From Diadophis punctatus similis (taxonomy: Eukaryota; Chordata; Lepidosauria; Squamata; Dipsadidae), in assembly GCA_023053685.1 (NCBI GenBank), contig JALIGW010000001.1, forward strand, positions 226,375,434 to 226,439,433: 64,000 nt of DNA, given 5' to 3'. The notes beneath the pieces are model-generated. The model did not search any database. It was given only the letters and a program-made list of their open reading frames with translations, and was not told where the DNA came from. A program made the translations under genes and the position numbers. Of this stretch, positions 52,748 to 63,567 are shown in pieces. Each line of letters starts with the position of its first letter. Positions within the stretch are counted from its first letter, which is position 1.

Positions 52748-52975
52748 CACAAGAGTGGCATAGTAGCCTAGTGGTGGACACTCACCGCTCCCTTGGAAGG
52801 TTGAGAGTTCAATCTTAGGTATGAAAAATGTTTCTCTCCTAGGACGCAAAGAAAAAGTATCTGCTGCGAACTCTACATGGCATCAGGAAGGGCATCCGGC
52901 CAGTAAACACTCAGCTCTATCCAGTCACCCCGACTCTATCCCAAATTAAGGGATTAAAGGTTCATAAAAAGGATT
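52748..52975 (+). repeat. tRNA-derived SINE with BovB-like tail
   Basis: A-box-like TAGCCTAGTGG and B-box-like GTTCAATCTT are followed by CATCAGGAAGGGCATCCGGC and AGTAAAC, the conserved 3' end of RTE-BovB LINEs and the SINEs they move. The tail ends near TTAAGGGATTAAAGG. BovB machinery is known to be abundant in squamates. Confidence 0.75.
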
Positions 52976-52999
52976 TTATCTGTGCACAAAGTCTTTGTA

Positions 53000-53592
53000 G
53001 TTACGACGACATGTGCAGCAAGAGTTTGAAGGGGAACTTACAACTGGTTCTTGAAGCTGTGGCCATTGCATTGCACAGTCACATGATTGTGATTTGGGTG
53101 CTTGGCAACCGGTTCATAATTACAATGGTTGCAGTGTCCTGTGGTCAAGATTGCCATTTGCAACCTTCCCTGCCGGCTTCCTGCCAGCAAAGTCAATGGA
53201 AAGCCAGCAGAAGATGGAAGTTACTCCTGCAGGTTGCTCCTGGCTGTTCTCTTGAGCCTCTGGGTGGCATGGGGATCTCATCCCCTGAAGGACCCACTGT
53301 CCATACTCTGAAACACCTGCCCACCATACTTTTTAGTGCTGACCCTCCTGCCCATAGCTCTCACCTGCTGGCCTGCTTCCATGGGACACAATCTCAGCAT
53401 CACAAGCACATGCTTCTGGATTCCTCTTCCCACATTGAGGCATGTGAGTTTCTCACCTAACAACAGCACAGGCACTGCTGGAATTGCCATTGCTAAGCAA
53501 TGTGGTCACGTAACTCTACTTTATGACCATGCTGCTCAGCGACAGAAATTCCAGTTCTCTGTTAGCCATTGTTAACTGAGAAACTACCTTAG
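53000..53592. mobile_element. CAGGTAGTCC-family miniature, about 590 bp
   Basis: TTACAACTGGTTCTTGAAGC and the right-end TTAACTGAGAAACTACC resemble the family. A 149-codon frame at 53011-53460 lies wholly inside it and has no domain. Limits approximate. Confidence 0.5.
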
Positions 53593-53799
53593 CTAGAATT
53601 TACTAAAAAGCAAGAACAGCAGCTGGTTTCAAGTAATCTTGTGCCTGAACAAAAACACACATTTCAGGTGTTCTGGTTTATGCATGCAACAAAATGGAGC
53701 TTTTGGAACAGGAGAAATATTATCAACTAAACAGAAGCAAAAGTAGAGAAAATTTTGGGAAGATCAGGGAGCTGGTAGGATATACCACATTGAAAGACT

Positions 53800-53800
<1 letters not shown>

Positions 53801-53857
<57 letters not shown>
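53801..53857 (+). repeat. (GT)n microsatellite, about 28 units
   Basis: Uninterrupted GT dinucleotides, upstream of the coding part of PPP6R3. Confidence 0.97.
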
Positions 53858-53858
<1 letters not shown>

Positions 53859-54204
53859 CCTTGGGAAGATGGGATGGGTAGATGAGTCAAATGGAATATG
53901 TCACATTGGGAGTTGCTGAGAAGGAAAAACAGGGTGATACACTAACAATAGCCCTTCCCTCCCGCCCCCAATTCAGATTTTCTTTTGTCCAAAACTCCAA
54001 ACAACCAAAGCATACTGAGTTTTAGTTCTATTGAATCAAGGCTTGATTCAAAACTGTTCAGCAAAAACTCTGGAACACAATGCTTTGTTACAGATTTTTT
54101 AAAAAATAAAATTCTTATTTCATGCATTCCCTGATACTTGGTTTCAAGAATTTAACTGTCTATCATTAACATGTAGCCTTAGAATATTATCCTGTAAATA
54201 TGAG

Positions 54205-54437
54205 CCATGGTGGTGCTGTGGTTAGAGTGCAGTACTGCAGGCTACTCCTGCTGCCTGCCAGCTACCTGCAATTTGGCAGTTCAAATCCCACCAGGCTCAA
54301 GGTTGACACAGCCTTCCATCATTCCGAGGTGGGTAAAATGAGGACCCAAATTGTTGGGGGCAATATGCTGACTCTGTAAACCGCTTAGAGGGCTGTAAAG
54401 CACTGTAAAGCGGTATATAAGTTTTAAGTGCTATTGC
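54205..54437 (+). repeat. SINE type A, near full length
   Basis: Shows GGTGCTGTGGTTAGAGTGCA, the B-box-like GTTCAAATCCC and the 3' GCGGTATATAAGTTTTAAGTG. Close in sequence to the copy at 288. Confidence 0.8.
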
Positions 54438-54479
54438 TAAATGAATACAGAAAAATGGCAAATATTTCATGTTCATAAG

Positions 54480-54857
54480 CAGGATGGATTTGATTTAAAT
54501 CAAGTCAATTTAAATCACGATTTAAATCACTAGTAAAAAGGCTTGATTTATATAAACTCAATTTAAATCATATTTTTTAAAGAGCAACTGTCATCTCTGT
54601 CCCGTAGCGGCTCCTCCTCTGACCCGCTGTTGACTCACCGACAGTCCCAATATTGCAGAATATATAGCCTCATGCTACATAATTCAGCTCCATTTCATGA
54701 TGAATAAACTAAATTATTAATGTATCTTAAATAGAAAACTACCTTTAGATATTTTACTCCAAATGCATTTTATTAAAATAAATTTAATAAAAAAAATCCG
54801 ATTTAAAATTTAAAAATCTGATTTTAATTTTTTTTAAATTGATTTTTATCCACCCTG
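54480..54857. mobile_element. hAT-like miniature, 378 bp, AT-rich
   Basis: Ends CAGGATGGATTTGATTTAAA and TTGATTTTTATCCACCCTG. Perfect 8-bp duplications TTCATAAG at 54472-54479 and 54858-54865. The inside carries many TTTAAATC motifs in both orientations. Confidence 0.85.
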
Positions 54858-54865
54858 TTCATAAG

Positions 54866-57510
54866 TGATCACCTATGTGCTTTCTAGAACCCATTTAGTG
54901 AGAGCAAATTATGCAGCATACATTGCTGCATGTTTCTTACCTTTAAATTTTACCTAAGTGATATCTACTTATCTCCCTTATACTTTCAAAATATCCCTTC
55001 GTAAGATTTTGAGAACTTTTAGCATCGCTTCACTTCCTTCCTTCCTTGCTTCCTTCCCAACTTCTGAATAAATGGTTATTTTCTTTATCTTCTGTAATTA
55101 AAACTTGTCTTGCCTCTGATATACCATTATGTAACTGAAATGAATTGTATATTACAATCCATGTTTCTTATGATCACATAAATAGAAAGATAACATTCAC
55201 GCTAAATTTCAGTAACTCCATATAACCAAACGATGCCCATATCCTGTCTTCCAAACTCCATGTATTACCACAGATTCTACTGGCTGTGAATCCAGAAAAT
55301 GGGTTGTATATTTAACTGAAAAAATTTACAAGTCAGACTCTACCATTGGTCCAAGTTTAATTGAAGAATTCTAACTAACCAATACTAGTGTGTATTCAAC
55401 TTGAATTGAAGCTATACCTGGAAGACCCAATATAGTTCCTGTGGGCACCACTAGCACACCTATCAAACTTCATAGCCCTGATATTTAAAAATTAAAAATA
55501 CCTGAACTAGGTGGTTTTTATTCTATAAACAGAATGCTGTGCTGTTAAAACAGCCCAGTATTTCTCTCCCATCCATTGCATAGGATCCCTTTTTTACTTT
55601 TTATTTGTAAACTGTGCAGGACTGCTAAAGAGTTAAGGGGTCTCTAAATGTGTGGATGGGCTGATGAATAAATAAATATCTTCATCCATTAGTACATGCT
55701 GGAATGCAGAATTTACATACCAGGTGATTATTACATTATCAATAAAGCAGATACTGTATACTGTTAGTATTCCATAAGAAATGTTTACAACCAATATAAT
55801 TTTTGATGTAATATGCTGTTCTATGATTTCATCTATATATTTTTTCCTCAGTGTATAAATAGCCAAGGGATTTTTTTCCTTTTAGAAATCGTTTCATGGT
55901 TTATATTCTAAAACATTTTCTTCAGTGAATATTTAGCTAATAGTGAGACCATTGTAGTAATTTAAAAGCTTTCTTCTGGAAACTCTTTTTAGTTATTGAG
56001 AATGGCATTCCAGATAATACATTGCCTTTGCAAGAATGCATGATTTATTTGCTGATCTTCAGATATCATTTCATGAGATGCTTTTTAGTACAGCTGCTTA
56101 AAATATTTAATCATTAATGGGTATTGATTGCACAGCCCTCTGATATTGCTGATATTATAGAACCAGTAATGGGAGGGTTTCTGGGTCAAGAATATTGGAA
56201 AATGAATTGTTTTCATTAAACATATTGAACATTGTACTTGTTGATCCTTGCAGTCATGGTTTGGCATACAAGAATGTTTTTTGCCCTTTGAGCATTTCCA
56301 ATACATACTTCATCAACAATGTTTTGTCAACAATATTTTCCTTAGCCCAGGTTATAGTATGGAAATGCTTCTTAGATTTTTCTGAACCATTTTGTTGAGG
56401 AGAGAATGCAAAAGTTCATGGGGAGATCATAATATTCATGTATTCTTGAAACAGATGTACATGCTGCAGGTTAAACTTGTAAAGAGCAAAAGAAGTCTGA
56501 AAAGATAATTGCAACACCAAGAAAATGAAGTAGAATGAAATAGTGACTCAGAAATTTGTACTAAAAAATTAATGGAATGGACCCATTTATTTTATTAAAT
56601 TTCAATACTGCCTACAATTCTGGACAATTTATATATGCTTTGGAAATTAAAATTAAACTAAACTAAAAGTAATGAAACTGAAAAACCATAAAGAAACTTT
56701 GAAAGAAACAGTAGATTTTAAAAGACCTACGAGTGTATGCAACATCCCAAAGTAATGGATACAAATGGAGAACTACAGTATTTGAGTCTTTAAGACCAGA
56801 TGCAGAAGTACTTGAAGATATAAAATCCAATACCTACAGCAGTTACTTACTGAACTTTGACAATTTTTGTTTTTTTATCTAGACAATTGTTACTTACCAC
56901 TACCTTGACAATTTTGCCAGTCATTTTTGCAGATTAATGTCTGATAATCTGAATGTATAACAATTTAAAATTCAAAACAAAGTGAAATACTTTTTAATAA
57001 AACCCTAAAATATTTTACTGCCTGGTTCATGCTGTTGAATACCATTAAGTCCAAACCTCAATCCCAGAAAAATGGATGATGAACATATGGATACTGTATT
57101 TGATTTTATACATACGCAACATAAGTAGGATTCTTTCAAATGTAACATAAGGAACCCCTTAAATATTTGAGCACCATCAATCGTTTGAGATAACTTATTC
57201 TCACAGAGTGACAAGAACTTTGCTTGATACAGCCCGATTTCTCTTCGTTTGGAATTGCTTTAGAATCTTGGTAAATGTGAAGGAAACATGGTAGTTACAC
57301 TTGGAAATATTCATACCAAATAAAAGATTATTTGTATCATCTTTGTGGACTTCTTAAAAGACATCAGAAATAGAATGTACTAAGAAAATGAGACTGATCA
57401 AATAAGAGTTTCATAAAGCAATAGCTGTATTCAAATAACCCCATGGGAAGGGCGGGTCCTTTTAATTCAACATTTCATTCATCCAAAGACTTTTCAAAAA
57501 TGATTGCTTT
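54866..57510. other. AT-rich stretch, nothing recognised
   Basis: Between two hAT-type miniatures. Only a (CTTC)n run near 55029-55056 stands out. No frame over 80 codons resembles a known protein. Confidence 0.5.
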
Positions 57511-57518
57511 CTATACCT

Positions 57519-57646
57519 CAGGTGTCAAACTCACATCGTCACGTTGTCGTCATGTGACGTATCGCAACTTTTCCTTTGCTAAAACAGGGTGGGTGTGGCC
57601 AGTGCATGACACATCCAGCCTGCGGGCCGCAAGTTTGACACCCCTG
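57519..57646. mobile_element. hAT-type miniature, 128 bp
   Basis: Same family as the copy at 27334 in the other orientation. Ends CAGGTGTCAAACTC and AAGTTTGACACCCCTG, with perfect duplications CTATACCT at 57511-57518 and 57647-57654. Confidence 0.85.
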
Positions 57647-57705
57647 CTATACCTGCATTATAGTGGCAATCATTTTTATACAGACTGTTAAAATCTATAG
57701 AACTT

Positions 57706-59791
57706 TATCCTGAGGGCGGAGCTGACGTTGCGGCGTTACAATGCATGTCCACGGGGCTCGGTGGGATCACACTGAATTCGACCTGCCAGGTGGTCCTGAG
57801 GGACCCAAATCACCCTGGAGGGGTGATGAAGATAGAGAGGACACTCTGCTGATCACAAGGAGACCACATATTCCTTGTTTAACGCGGAGGAAGCTCTCAA
57901 TCCGGCGGGAAGAAAAAGACGGCCATTGCGTGCCTGACCGGAGCTGTGTCAGCCGACCGATGCAGCAAGCGTAGAATTTGAGTTACAGTGTGATCGATCT
58001 GGGTGAGATTTTTCCAACTCTTGCTGTGGAATTTACCCCCTTAAAATAAACCTGGGAGAAAGTGGGACTCAAAGAGGAGGAGGTGGAATTGTTTGTTTTC
58101 CACCCCCAAGAATAGTGGCGAGCAAACTTGTGAGCTATTTATAGAACTGGAAGTAGAGAAAAGAGAATTTTTAAAAAAGAGAAGAAATTTAAAAGCTAGG
58201 AAGTTGGACTAGGGATTTAAAATACAAGATAAAGTTGAAAACTTTTTTGAATATGAAATTTGGACCCCTGGGACTTTTAAAAAGCTTTGGAGCAGATGAT
58301 ACAATTTAAGCTAACAAAAGAGAAAGAGAGAAATAGAGCAACAGCGACATCTACTGGAGAAAACTGCAGAGAAGCGAAAGTAATGAAAGTATGACCTTGA
58401 CTATAATGAAGATAAGCTTGTTTGTTACAATAACAAATTAGCAAATTGTTTATACGATACAGCAGAGACAGAGTGAAACACTAACTTTTTAAACAGTATA
58501 GCTCTTTGAACTTAGATGAAAGCTAAACAGAGAAAGTAAATAGAAGCTGGGAAATAACAAAGAACACTCTTTTTTCCTTCCTTTTTGAATTTTTTTTCTT
58601 TTGGGTGATCTATGAACCTGAGTGGTTGAACTTTGGGGCTTCGTGGGCCTAAGTGGATTATAAATTTATCAAATTTACTAAATCTATCAAGAGAAGAAAG
58701 GATTAGGGTTTGAAGAACCTGAAGATTAACAAGGAACATTATTTTTTTTCTATTTTCCTTTTTTCTTTTTTTGGACTACATAACAGTAAGTTTGTAACTA
58801 TTTGGAGGTTTTGGTGGTGGCTTGATTTGTGAAAATAAAGAGTATTTTCACTCTTTTTCACAATATTTTTACAGTGGAAATTGGTGGAGCATTGATGAAA
58901 TAATAGAATATTTGTGTTATTGCTGATTATTCTTTTTAAACTTTTTGAGGATCTCAAGATTACTCGGAATGACTAGTACTTCAAATTTAAGCAAAGTAGG
59001 GAGAAAAAATACATCAGCGCCCTCATCAGCAGCATCAGCAGCTGCATCTAGTCCAGCAAGTCAAAGATCTTTGGATAGCATGTTGCAGCAGGAAAAAATG
59101 AACATGATGAATATGATGCAAGCAGAATTGAAATTAATGCTCCAAACATTTCAAGAAGTCACAACAAAACATGAAAGAAAGACATGAAGGAAAGAATGGA
59201 TGATAAAATGGAGAACATTTGACACACAATAACTAAAAATTAACAAAGGATGCAGAAAATAGAAATCAGAACAAACAGAGAAGTGGAAGAGATGGATGAT
59301 AAGACACAGGCAGACAAAAATCTTGAGAGTACAGTAATCATGTTAGAGATGGATAAAGCTGAATACTTCTTGAGATTCCAGAATATTGAGGAAGAAAAAG
59401 GGGGAAACCTTGCAGAGATAATGGCAGAATTGTTGGTGGATGCCTTGGAGGAGGACAAGCAAGAGATGCTTGCTGGGATGGACGAAATATTTAGAGTACA
59501 CACAAGATATGCGTCAAGAAATAAACTATCTAAAGATGTATATGTGAGATTTACTAAGAAGGAACTAAGAACAGAGATACTTCAAAAAGCAAGAGATAAC
59601 CCATTGAAAGAAAAATAATAAAAGAAGAGAAATAATTGTTCTGAAACGAGTTCCTAGAAGAGCAAGAGACACGAGAAAACAATACCAATTTCTGACAAGA
59701 CAATTAAGCATGAACTAAATTTCAGATGCTGATACCTGAGGGAATCCTTGCGATCTGTATGGATCAAAGGCATAGACTGGATACTATAGAG
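57706..59791 (+). mobile_element. L1 retrotransposon 5' part: leader and broken ORF1
   Basis: A GC-rich leader starts near GAGGGCGGAGCTGACG. ORF1 pieces follow at 58969-59187 (low-complexity Ser/Ala then Met/Gln-rich coiled coil) and 59250-59618 (RRM-like and C-terminal domain, with YFLRFQNIEEEKGGNLAEIM and RNKLSKDVYVRFTKKELR). The two are separated by a frame break near 59190, and a further frame change follows 59618. The element is interrupted at 59792 by an hAT miniature. No ORF2 start is visible. Confidence 0.8.
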
Positions 59792-60420
59792 CAGTGATGG
59801 CGAACCTATGGCACGCGTGCCACAAGTGGCATGCGGAGTGATATCAGTGGGCACGCAAGCTCAGGTCCAGCTCATTTTCGGGCCTTCTGGGCGCATTGGG
59901 AGTCGGGAAAAAAGCTGTTTCCAGCCTCCAGAGGGGGTGGGAAAGGCCCTTTTTTGCTCTCCCCAAGCTCCAGAGCTTTTCTAGGACCCTGAGGAAGGCA
60001 AAATGGCGTCCCACCCCCAGAGGTCCTCCAGAAGCTGGAAACGGACCGTTTGCCGACTTCCGGTTGGACTGGAAGTCCTGTCTTTTTGCTCTCCCCAGGC
60101 TTCAGAGCCTTTCTAGGAGCCTGGGGGGGGGCGAAAACGGCCTCCCCCCCCGGAGGCCAGAAATGGGCAATTTCCCAACTTGAAACGGGCCATTTTCTAC
60201 CTCCGAAGGGTCTCCTGGGTGGGGAAGGCTGTTTTCACCCTCCCCAGGTTTCTAGAAAGGCTCTGAAGCCTAGGGAGAGCGAAAAACGAGCGTGCCATCA
60301 GCGGTGGGGTCACACACGCATGTGTGGCCCCTCCACATGGAATTATGGGTGTGGGCACATGCACGCGCAACCTCCCCATGCTCCCTCCCGTTTGGGCTGG
60401 TTGATGGCTCAGAAGCCGCC
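59792..60420. mobile_element. hAT-type miniature, larger copy, right end missing
   Basis: Starts CAGTGATGGCGAACCTATGG exactly as the copy at 4781. The GC-rich core has three or four repeats of a 90-100-bp unit with CTCCCCAGGCTTCAGAGCCT-type sequence. No right terminal repeat is found before DIRS-like sequence starts near 60425. Confidence 0.75.
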
Positions 60421-60424
60421 ATTT

Positions 60425-61162
60425 TTCAGCCCAGGCACCTGTCGCTTACAGGGGCAGACTCGTTCCAGCGGAACTGCTGCTGCTGCGGCTTGAATTGCGC
60501 TCGGTGCACTTAGCCGCTTTCAGTATGCCCCAATCATTCCAGGCAGTGACTAAGTCCCCTCCGCTGTGGTGCGGGAGAGTGCCTGGGACCTCGGCTCTGT
60601 TGTGTCCGAGCCGGCATGAAGAAACAGCCACCTTCCACTAAGGAGCAGGAATGGCAGGGATCTCGTCTGTTATTTGAGCTGGTGAGGCTTGAATTGCGCT
60701 CGGCGCGCTTAGCCGCTTTCAGTATGCCTGGATAGTTCTGGGAAGTGACTAAATCCCCTCCGCTGTGGCGCGGGACAGTGCCAGGGGTCTTGGCTCTGTT
60801 GCCTCTGAGCCGGTGAGAAAACAGCCCCCCTCCACTAAGGCACAGGAATGGCAGGGACCTCGGCTGTTATTTTAGCCGGTGAGGCTGCTTGCCGGCATAC
60901 CGGGAAGACACCTATGCAAATAGCTTTCCAGCGAACGCCAACATGATTGCGCTTATTCTCACGGTTGTGCTGTTAGAGAATCCTAGGAATTATGCTGCTA
61001 TGTGGAGCTGTTTCTTCTCAAGCGTCTCTGCTGGGCGAAGACAGAGTCGAAATTGGGGAACCGCCAGACAAGGGAGGCGTGTCCAGAACATTGACAGACT
61101 CAGTCTCCGGGCAAAGAAGTAGAGTTAATACCCATTCCTTGAATTCTCTACTCAGTACACTG
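60425..61162 (-). mobile_element. DIRS-type element, right (5') end only
   Basis: Terminal segment 61095-61160 (GACTCAGTCTCCGGGCAAAG, AGTTAATACCCATTCC) matches the right end of the DIRS element at 41800-41870 and the complement of the end at 63600-63660. Upstream lies a tandem pair of about 200-bp units (60485-60685, 60686-60890) sharing GCTTGAATTGCGCTCGG and TAGCCGCTTTCAGTATGCC. No coding part remains. Confidence 0.65.
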
Positions 61163-61890
61163 GAGAAATTATAAATAATGTCTACTGCATACGAAGAAAA
61201 TATTTGTAAAAGGTTTTATAGATGGCATTTTCTGCCCGCAAGGTTAGCAAAGATGTTTAAGGATAAATCTGCAAAATGTTGGAAATGTCATCAGACACCT
61301 GGTTCATACTACCATATGTGGTGGACATGTAAAAAAGCGAGAAAGTATTGGACAAAAATACCTACATGGCTGGAAAAAATGGTAAAACATATAGATTTGA
61401 AACCAGAGATATTTTTGTTGGGCATTTTACCAGACAAGTATAATAAAGGGAATGTATATCTGATTTTACATATATTGATTGCAGTGAGAATAGTATTTGC
61501 ACAACAATGGATAAGTGAAGACATCCCAACAGATGAGGATGTGATTAGAAAAATATTAGAATGTGCAGAAATGGATAAGCTAACACTTACAATTAAGGAA
61601 AAGAAACTGCATATTTTTTAACTTGGGACTTGTTTTATCAATAGCTAACTGACAAAAACAGGAGCTAGAAACAGGGAAATATATGGAAGGACCAGTGATA
61701 TGTGTTAACTTGGTTAAACAAATATGATTATGATTATTAATATTATTAATATTATTGATATTAATGCAAGGAATATTGTTGTAAATACTTTATTTCCCAA
61801 AATGATTGTACCTAGACAACACACTGTTCAATTGAAATTGGAATTTTTGTATGTTATAAAATAAAATAAAAACTTAGTACAAAAAAAAAT
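61163..61890 (+). mobile_element. L1 retrotransposon 3' part: ORF2 C terminus and tail
   Basis: The frame 61178-61621 (147 codons) ends L1 ORF2. It has the Cys/His knuckle CWKCHQTPGSYYHMWWTC followed by KKARKYW, typical of L1 ORF2 C termini. A 3' UTR of about 250 bp ends in an A-rich tail. It has the same orientation as the L1 5' part at 57706 and may be the far end of the same insertion. Confidence 0.85.
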
Positions 61891-61904
61891 CCTTATCCTC
61901 CTTT

Positions 61905-62222
61905 CCTAACCACAGAGTTGATCACATTGCCAGTACAAAGTTTTTGCCACAATTAAGTGAATCACTGCAGTTGTTAAGTTAGCAATGTGGTTGTTAAATG
62001 AATCTGGCTTCTCCATTGAGTATGCTTAACAGAAGGTCGCAAAAAGTGAACACATGACCATCATAAATGCATGTCAGTTGCCAAGCATCCAAATTTTGAT
62101 CATGTGATCACATCATGTGCTGCAATGGTTGTGTGAAACTAACAGCCATAAGCCACTTTTTTTCAGTGCTGTTTCAGTTCAAACAGTCACTAACAAATGG
62201 TTGTTAAGTTGAGGACCACATG
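61905..62222. mobile_element. CAGGTAGTCC-family miniature
   Basis: GTTAAGTTAGCAATGTGGTTG and the right end GAGGACCACATG then TA (62223-62224) fit the family. The left end is lost next to the L1 tail. Confidence 0.6.
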
Positions 62223-62309
62223 TATAGGAGGGATAGCCTTGGAACAATCAGGCAAACTAAACTGTTTTCATTCCAAAGCAGAGAGACTCATTAGGTTGAG
62301 GAAGTGTTA

Positions 62310-63447
62310 CCGTGTTTCCCCCAAAATAGGACATGTCCTGATATTAAGCCCAACAGGGCTTTTCAGGGCATGCGCTGAAATAACCCCCCCCCAAAATAAG
62401 CCCTCCCAACTACTTTCTGGGGAAAGGGGGGGACATGCCCCACATACCCGGGCCGAGCCCGCTTGGGGACAACAGAGGCAGCCGCTCCCTCGCCCGGTGG
62501 CTCCCATTTGTTCCAAGCCCCCCATCCTTTCCTCGAAAAGGCGGCAACAGCAGCAACTCACCCAGCAAGAAGAAATGTTTGGTGTTAACTCATGCCCAGT
62601 GCCGCGGCGTGGCGATTGGCAGCGGGAAAGAGCCGAGGCGGCAGGAGGGCCCCGCTACGGAGCCCGCCGAGTCAGAGGTGCAGGGAGGCAGGTCGTGGGG
62701 CGGGCAGGTGGAAGGGCACTTTCGCGTCTCTCCGCTTTGGGGCGGGGGATGAAGGGTGGGGCTCCCCCCTCCCACCACGGCAGCTCCAGAGCCTTGATTC
62801 CTGCCTTGCCTCCTCCTCGCAGGCAGGATCGTGTTTCAAAACGCTACCGGAGGCAAAGCCCAGAGGAGCCAAGCAAGTCCCGCGGGGTGTGCGCGTCTTG
62901 TGTCGGTGCCTGTGTGCACCCGCCTCTCCCCTCCCTCCCTCCCTCCCCTGGCCGGGAGCTGCTCTTTTTGCAGCGGGCACTCTTTTGGCCAGGAGAGAGA
63001 GAGCACAAGTGAGAGGCAGGTGCGCGTAGGCACTGACACAAGACGCACACACACCATGGGACTGGCTTGGCTCCTCTGGCCTCTGGCAGCGTTTTGAAAC
63101 ATGCTCCTCCCTGCGAGGAGGCGAGGCAAGGATCGAAGCTCCGGAGCCACCACGGCGGGAGGGGGGGGGAGAGAGAAACACCTTTCAAAGTACAGAACAA
63201 CTTCTCGCTGCGAGTTGTTAATTGCTCGCCCTCACGAGAAGTTTTTCTGTACTTTGCAAATTGTTTCTCTCTCTGCACAGACTGGCTGAGAGACGCCACG
63301 GAGCTGCCAGACTCAGGTAAGATGCGCATCTTGCTGCCCGGCCCACCTCCTGCACCCCAAAAATAAGAAACCCCCCCGATAATAAGGTCAAGGCCATATT
63401 TCGGTGGTCAAAAAAATATGACAGGGTCTTATTTTGGTGAAACACGG
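62310..63447. mobile_element. CCGTGTTTC-end transposon with GC-rich palindromic core
   Basis: Left end CCGTGTTTCCCCCAAAATAG at 62310 (TA before it) and right end TATTTTGGTGAAACACGG at 63447 are inverted. The core is GC-rich with two arms of about 200 bp (62765-62957 and 62970-63175) that are imperfect reverse complements. A 271-codon frame here is a consequence of GC content, not a gene. No transposase motif seen. Confidence 0.78.
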
Positions 63448-63567
63448 TGTTTAGGATGCTGGAAAGATCATAGCCTGCCTGTTGGTGGTATGGGAAATAT
63501 CTTACTTATCCTCAACAGAAAAATGTTCAAATCTTTTGAATGCCAGGATCAACAACAGAAGGGGCAT

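Noticed and set aside
53011..53460. 149-codon frame that could be a gene
   Set aside because: It lies inside a diverged CAGGTAGTCC-family element, has no recognisable domain and no splice or expression context.
61178..61621. 147-codon zinc-knuckle protein as a host gene
   Set aside because: The Cys/His knuckle and the following sequence are the standard C terminus of L1 ORF2, and an L1 3' UTR and tail follow directly.
62197..63012. 271-codon open frame, the longest in the window
   Set aside because: It starts in a miniature transposon and runs through the GC-rich palindromic core of another. Overlapping frames on both strands are similarly long, composition is Arg/Gly/Pro biased, and no domain is visible.
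63251..63320. Apparent exon with AG and GTAAGA borders (GCACAG to CAGGTAAGA)
   Set aside because: It falls within the CCGTGTTTC-end transposon, has no link to the PPP6R3 frame and lies on the opposite strand.
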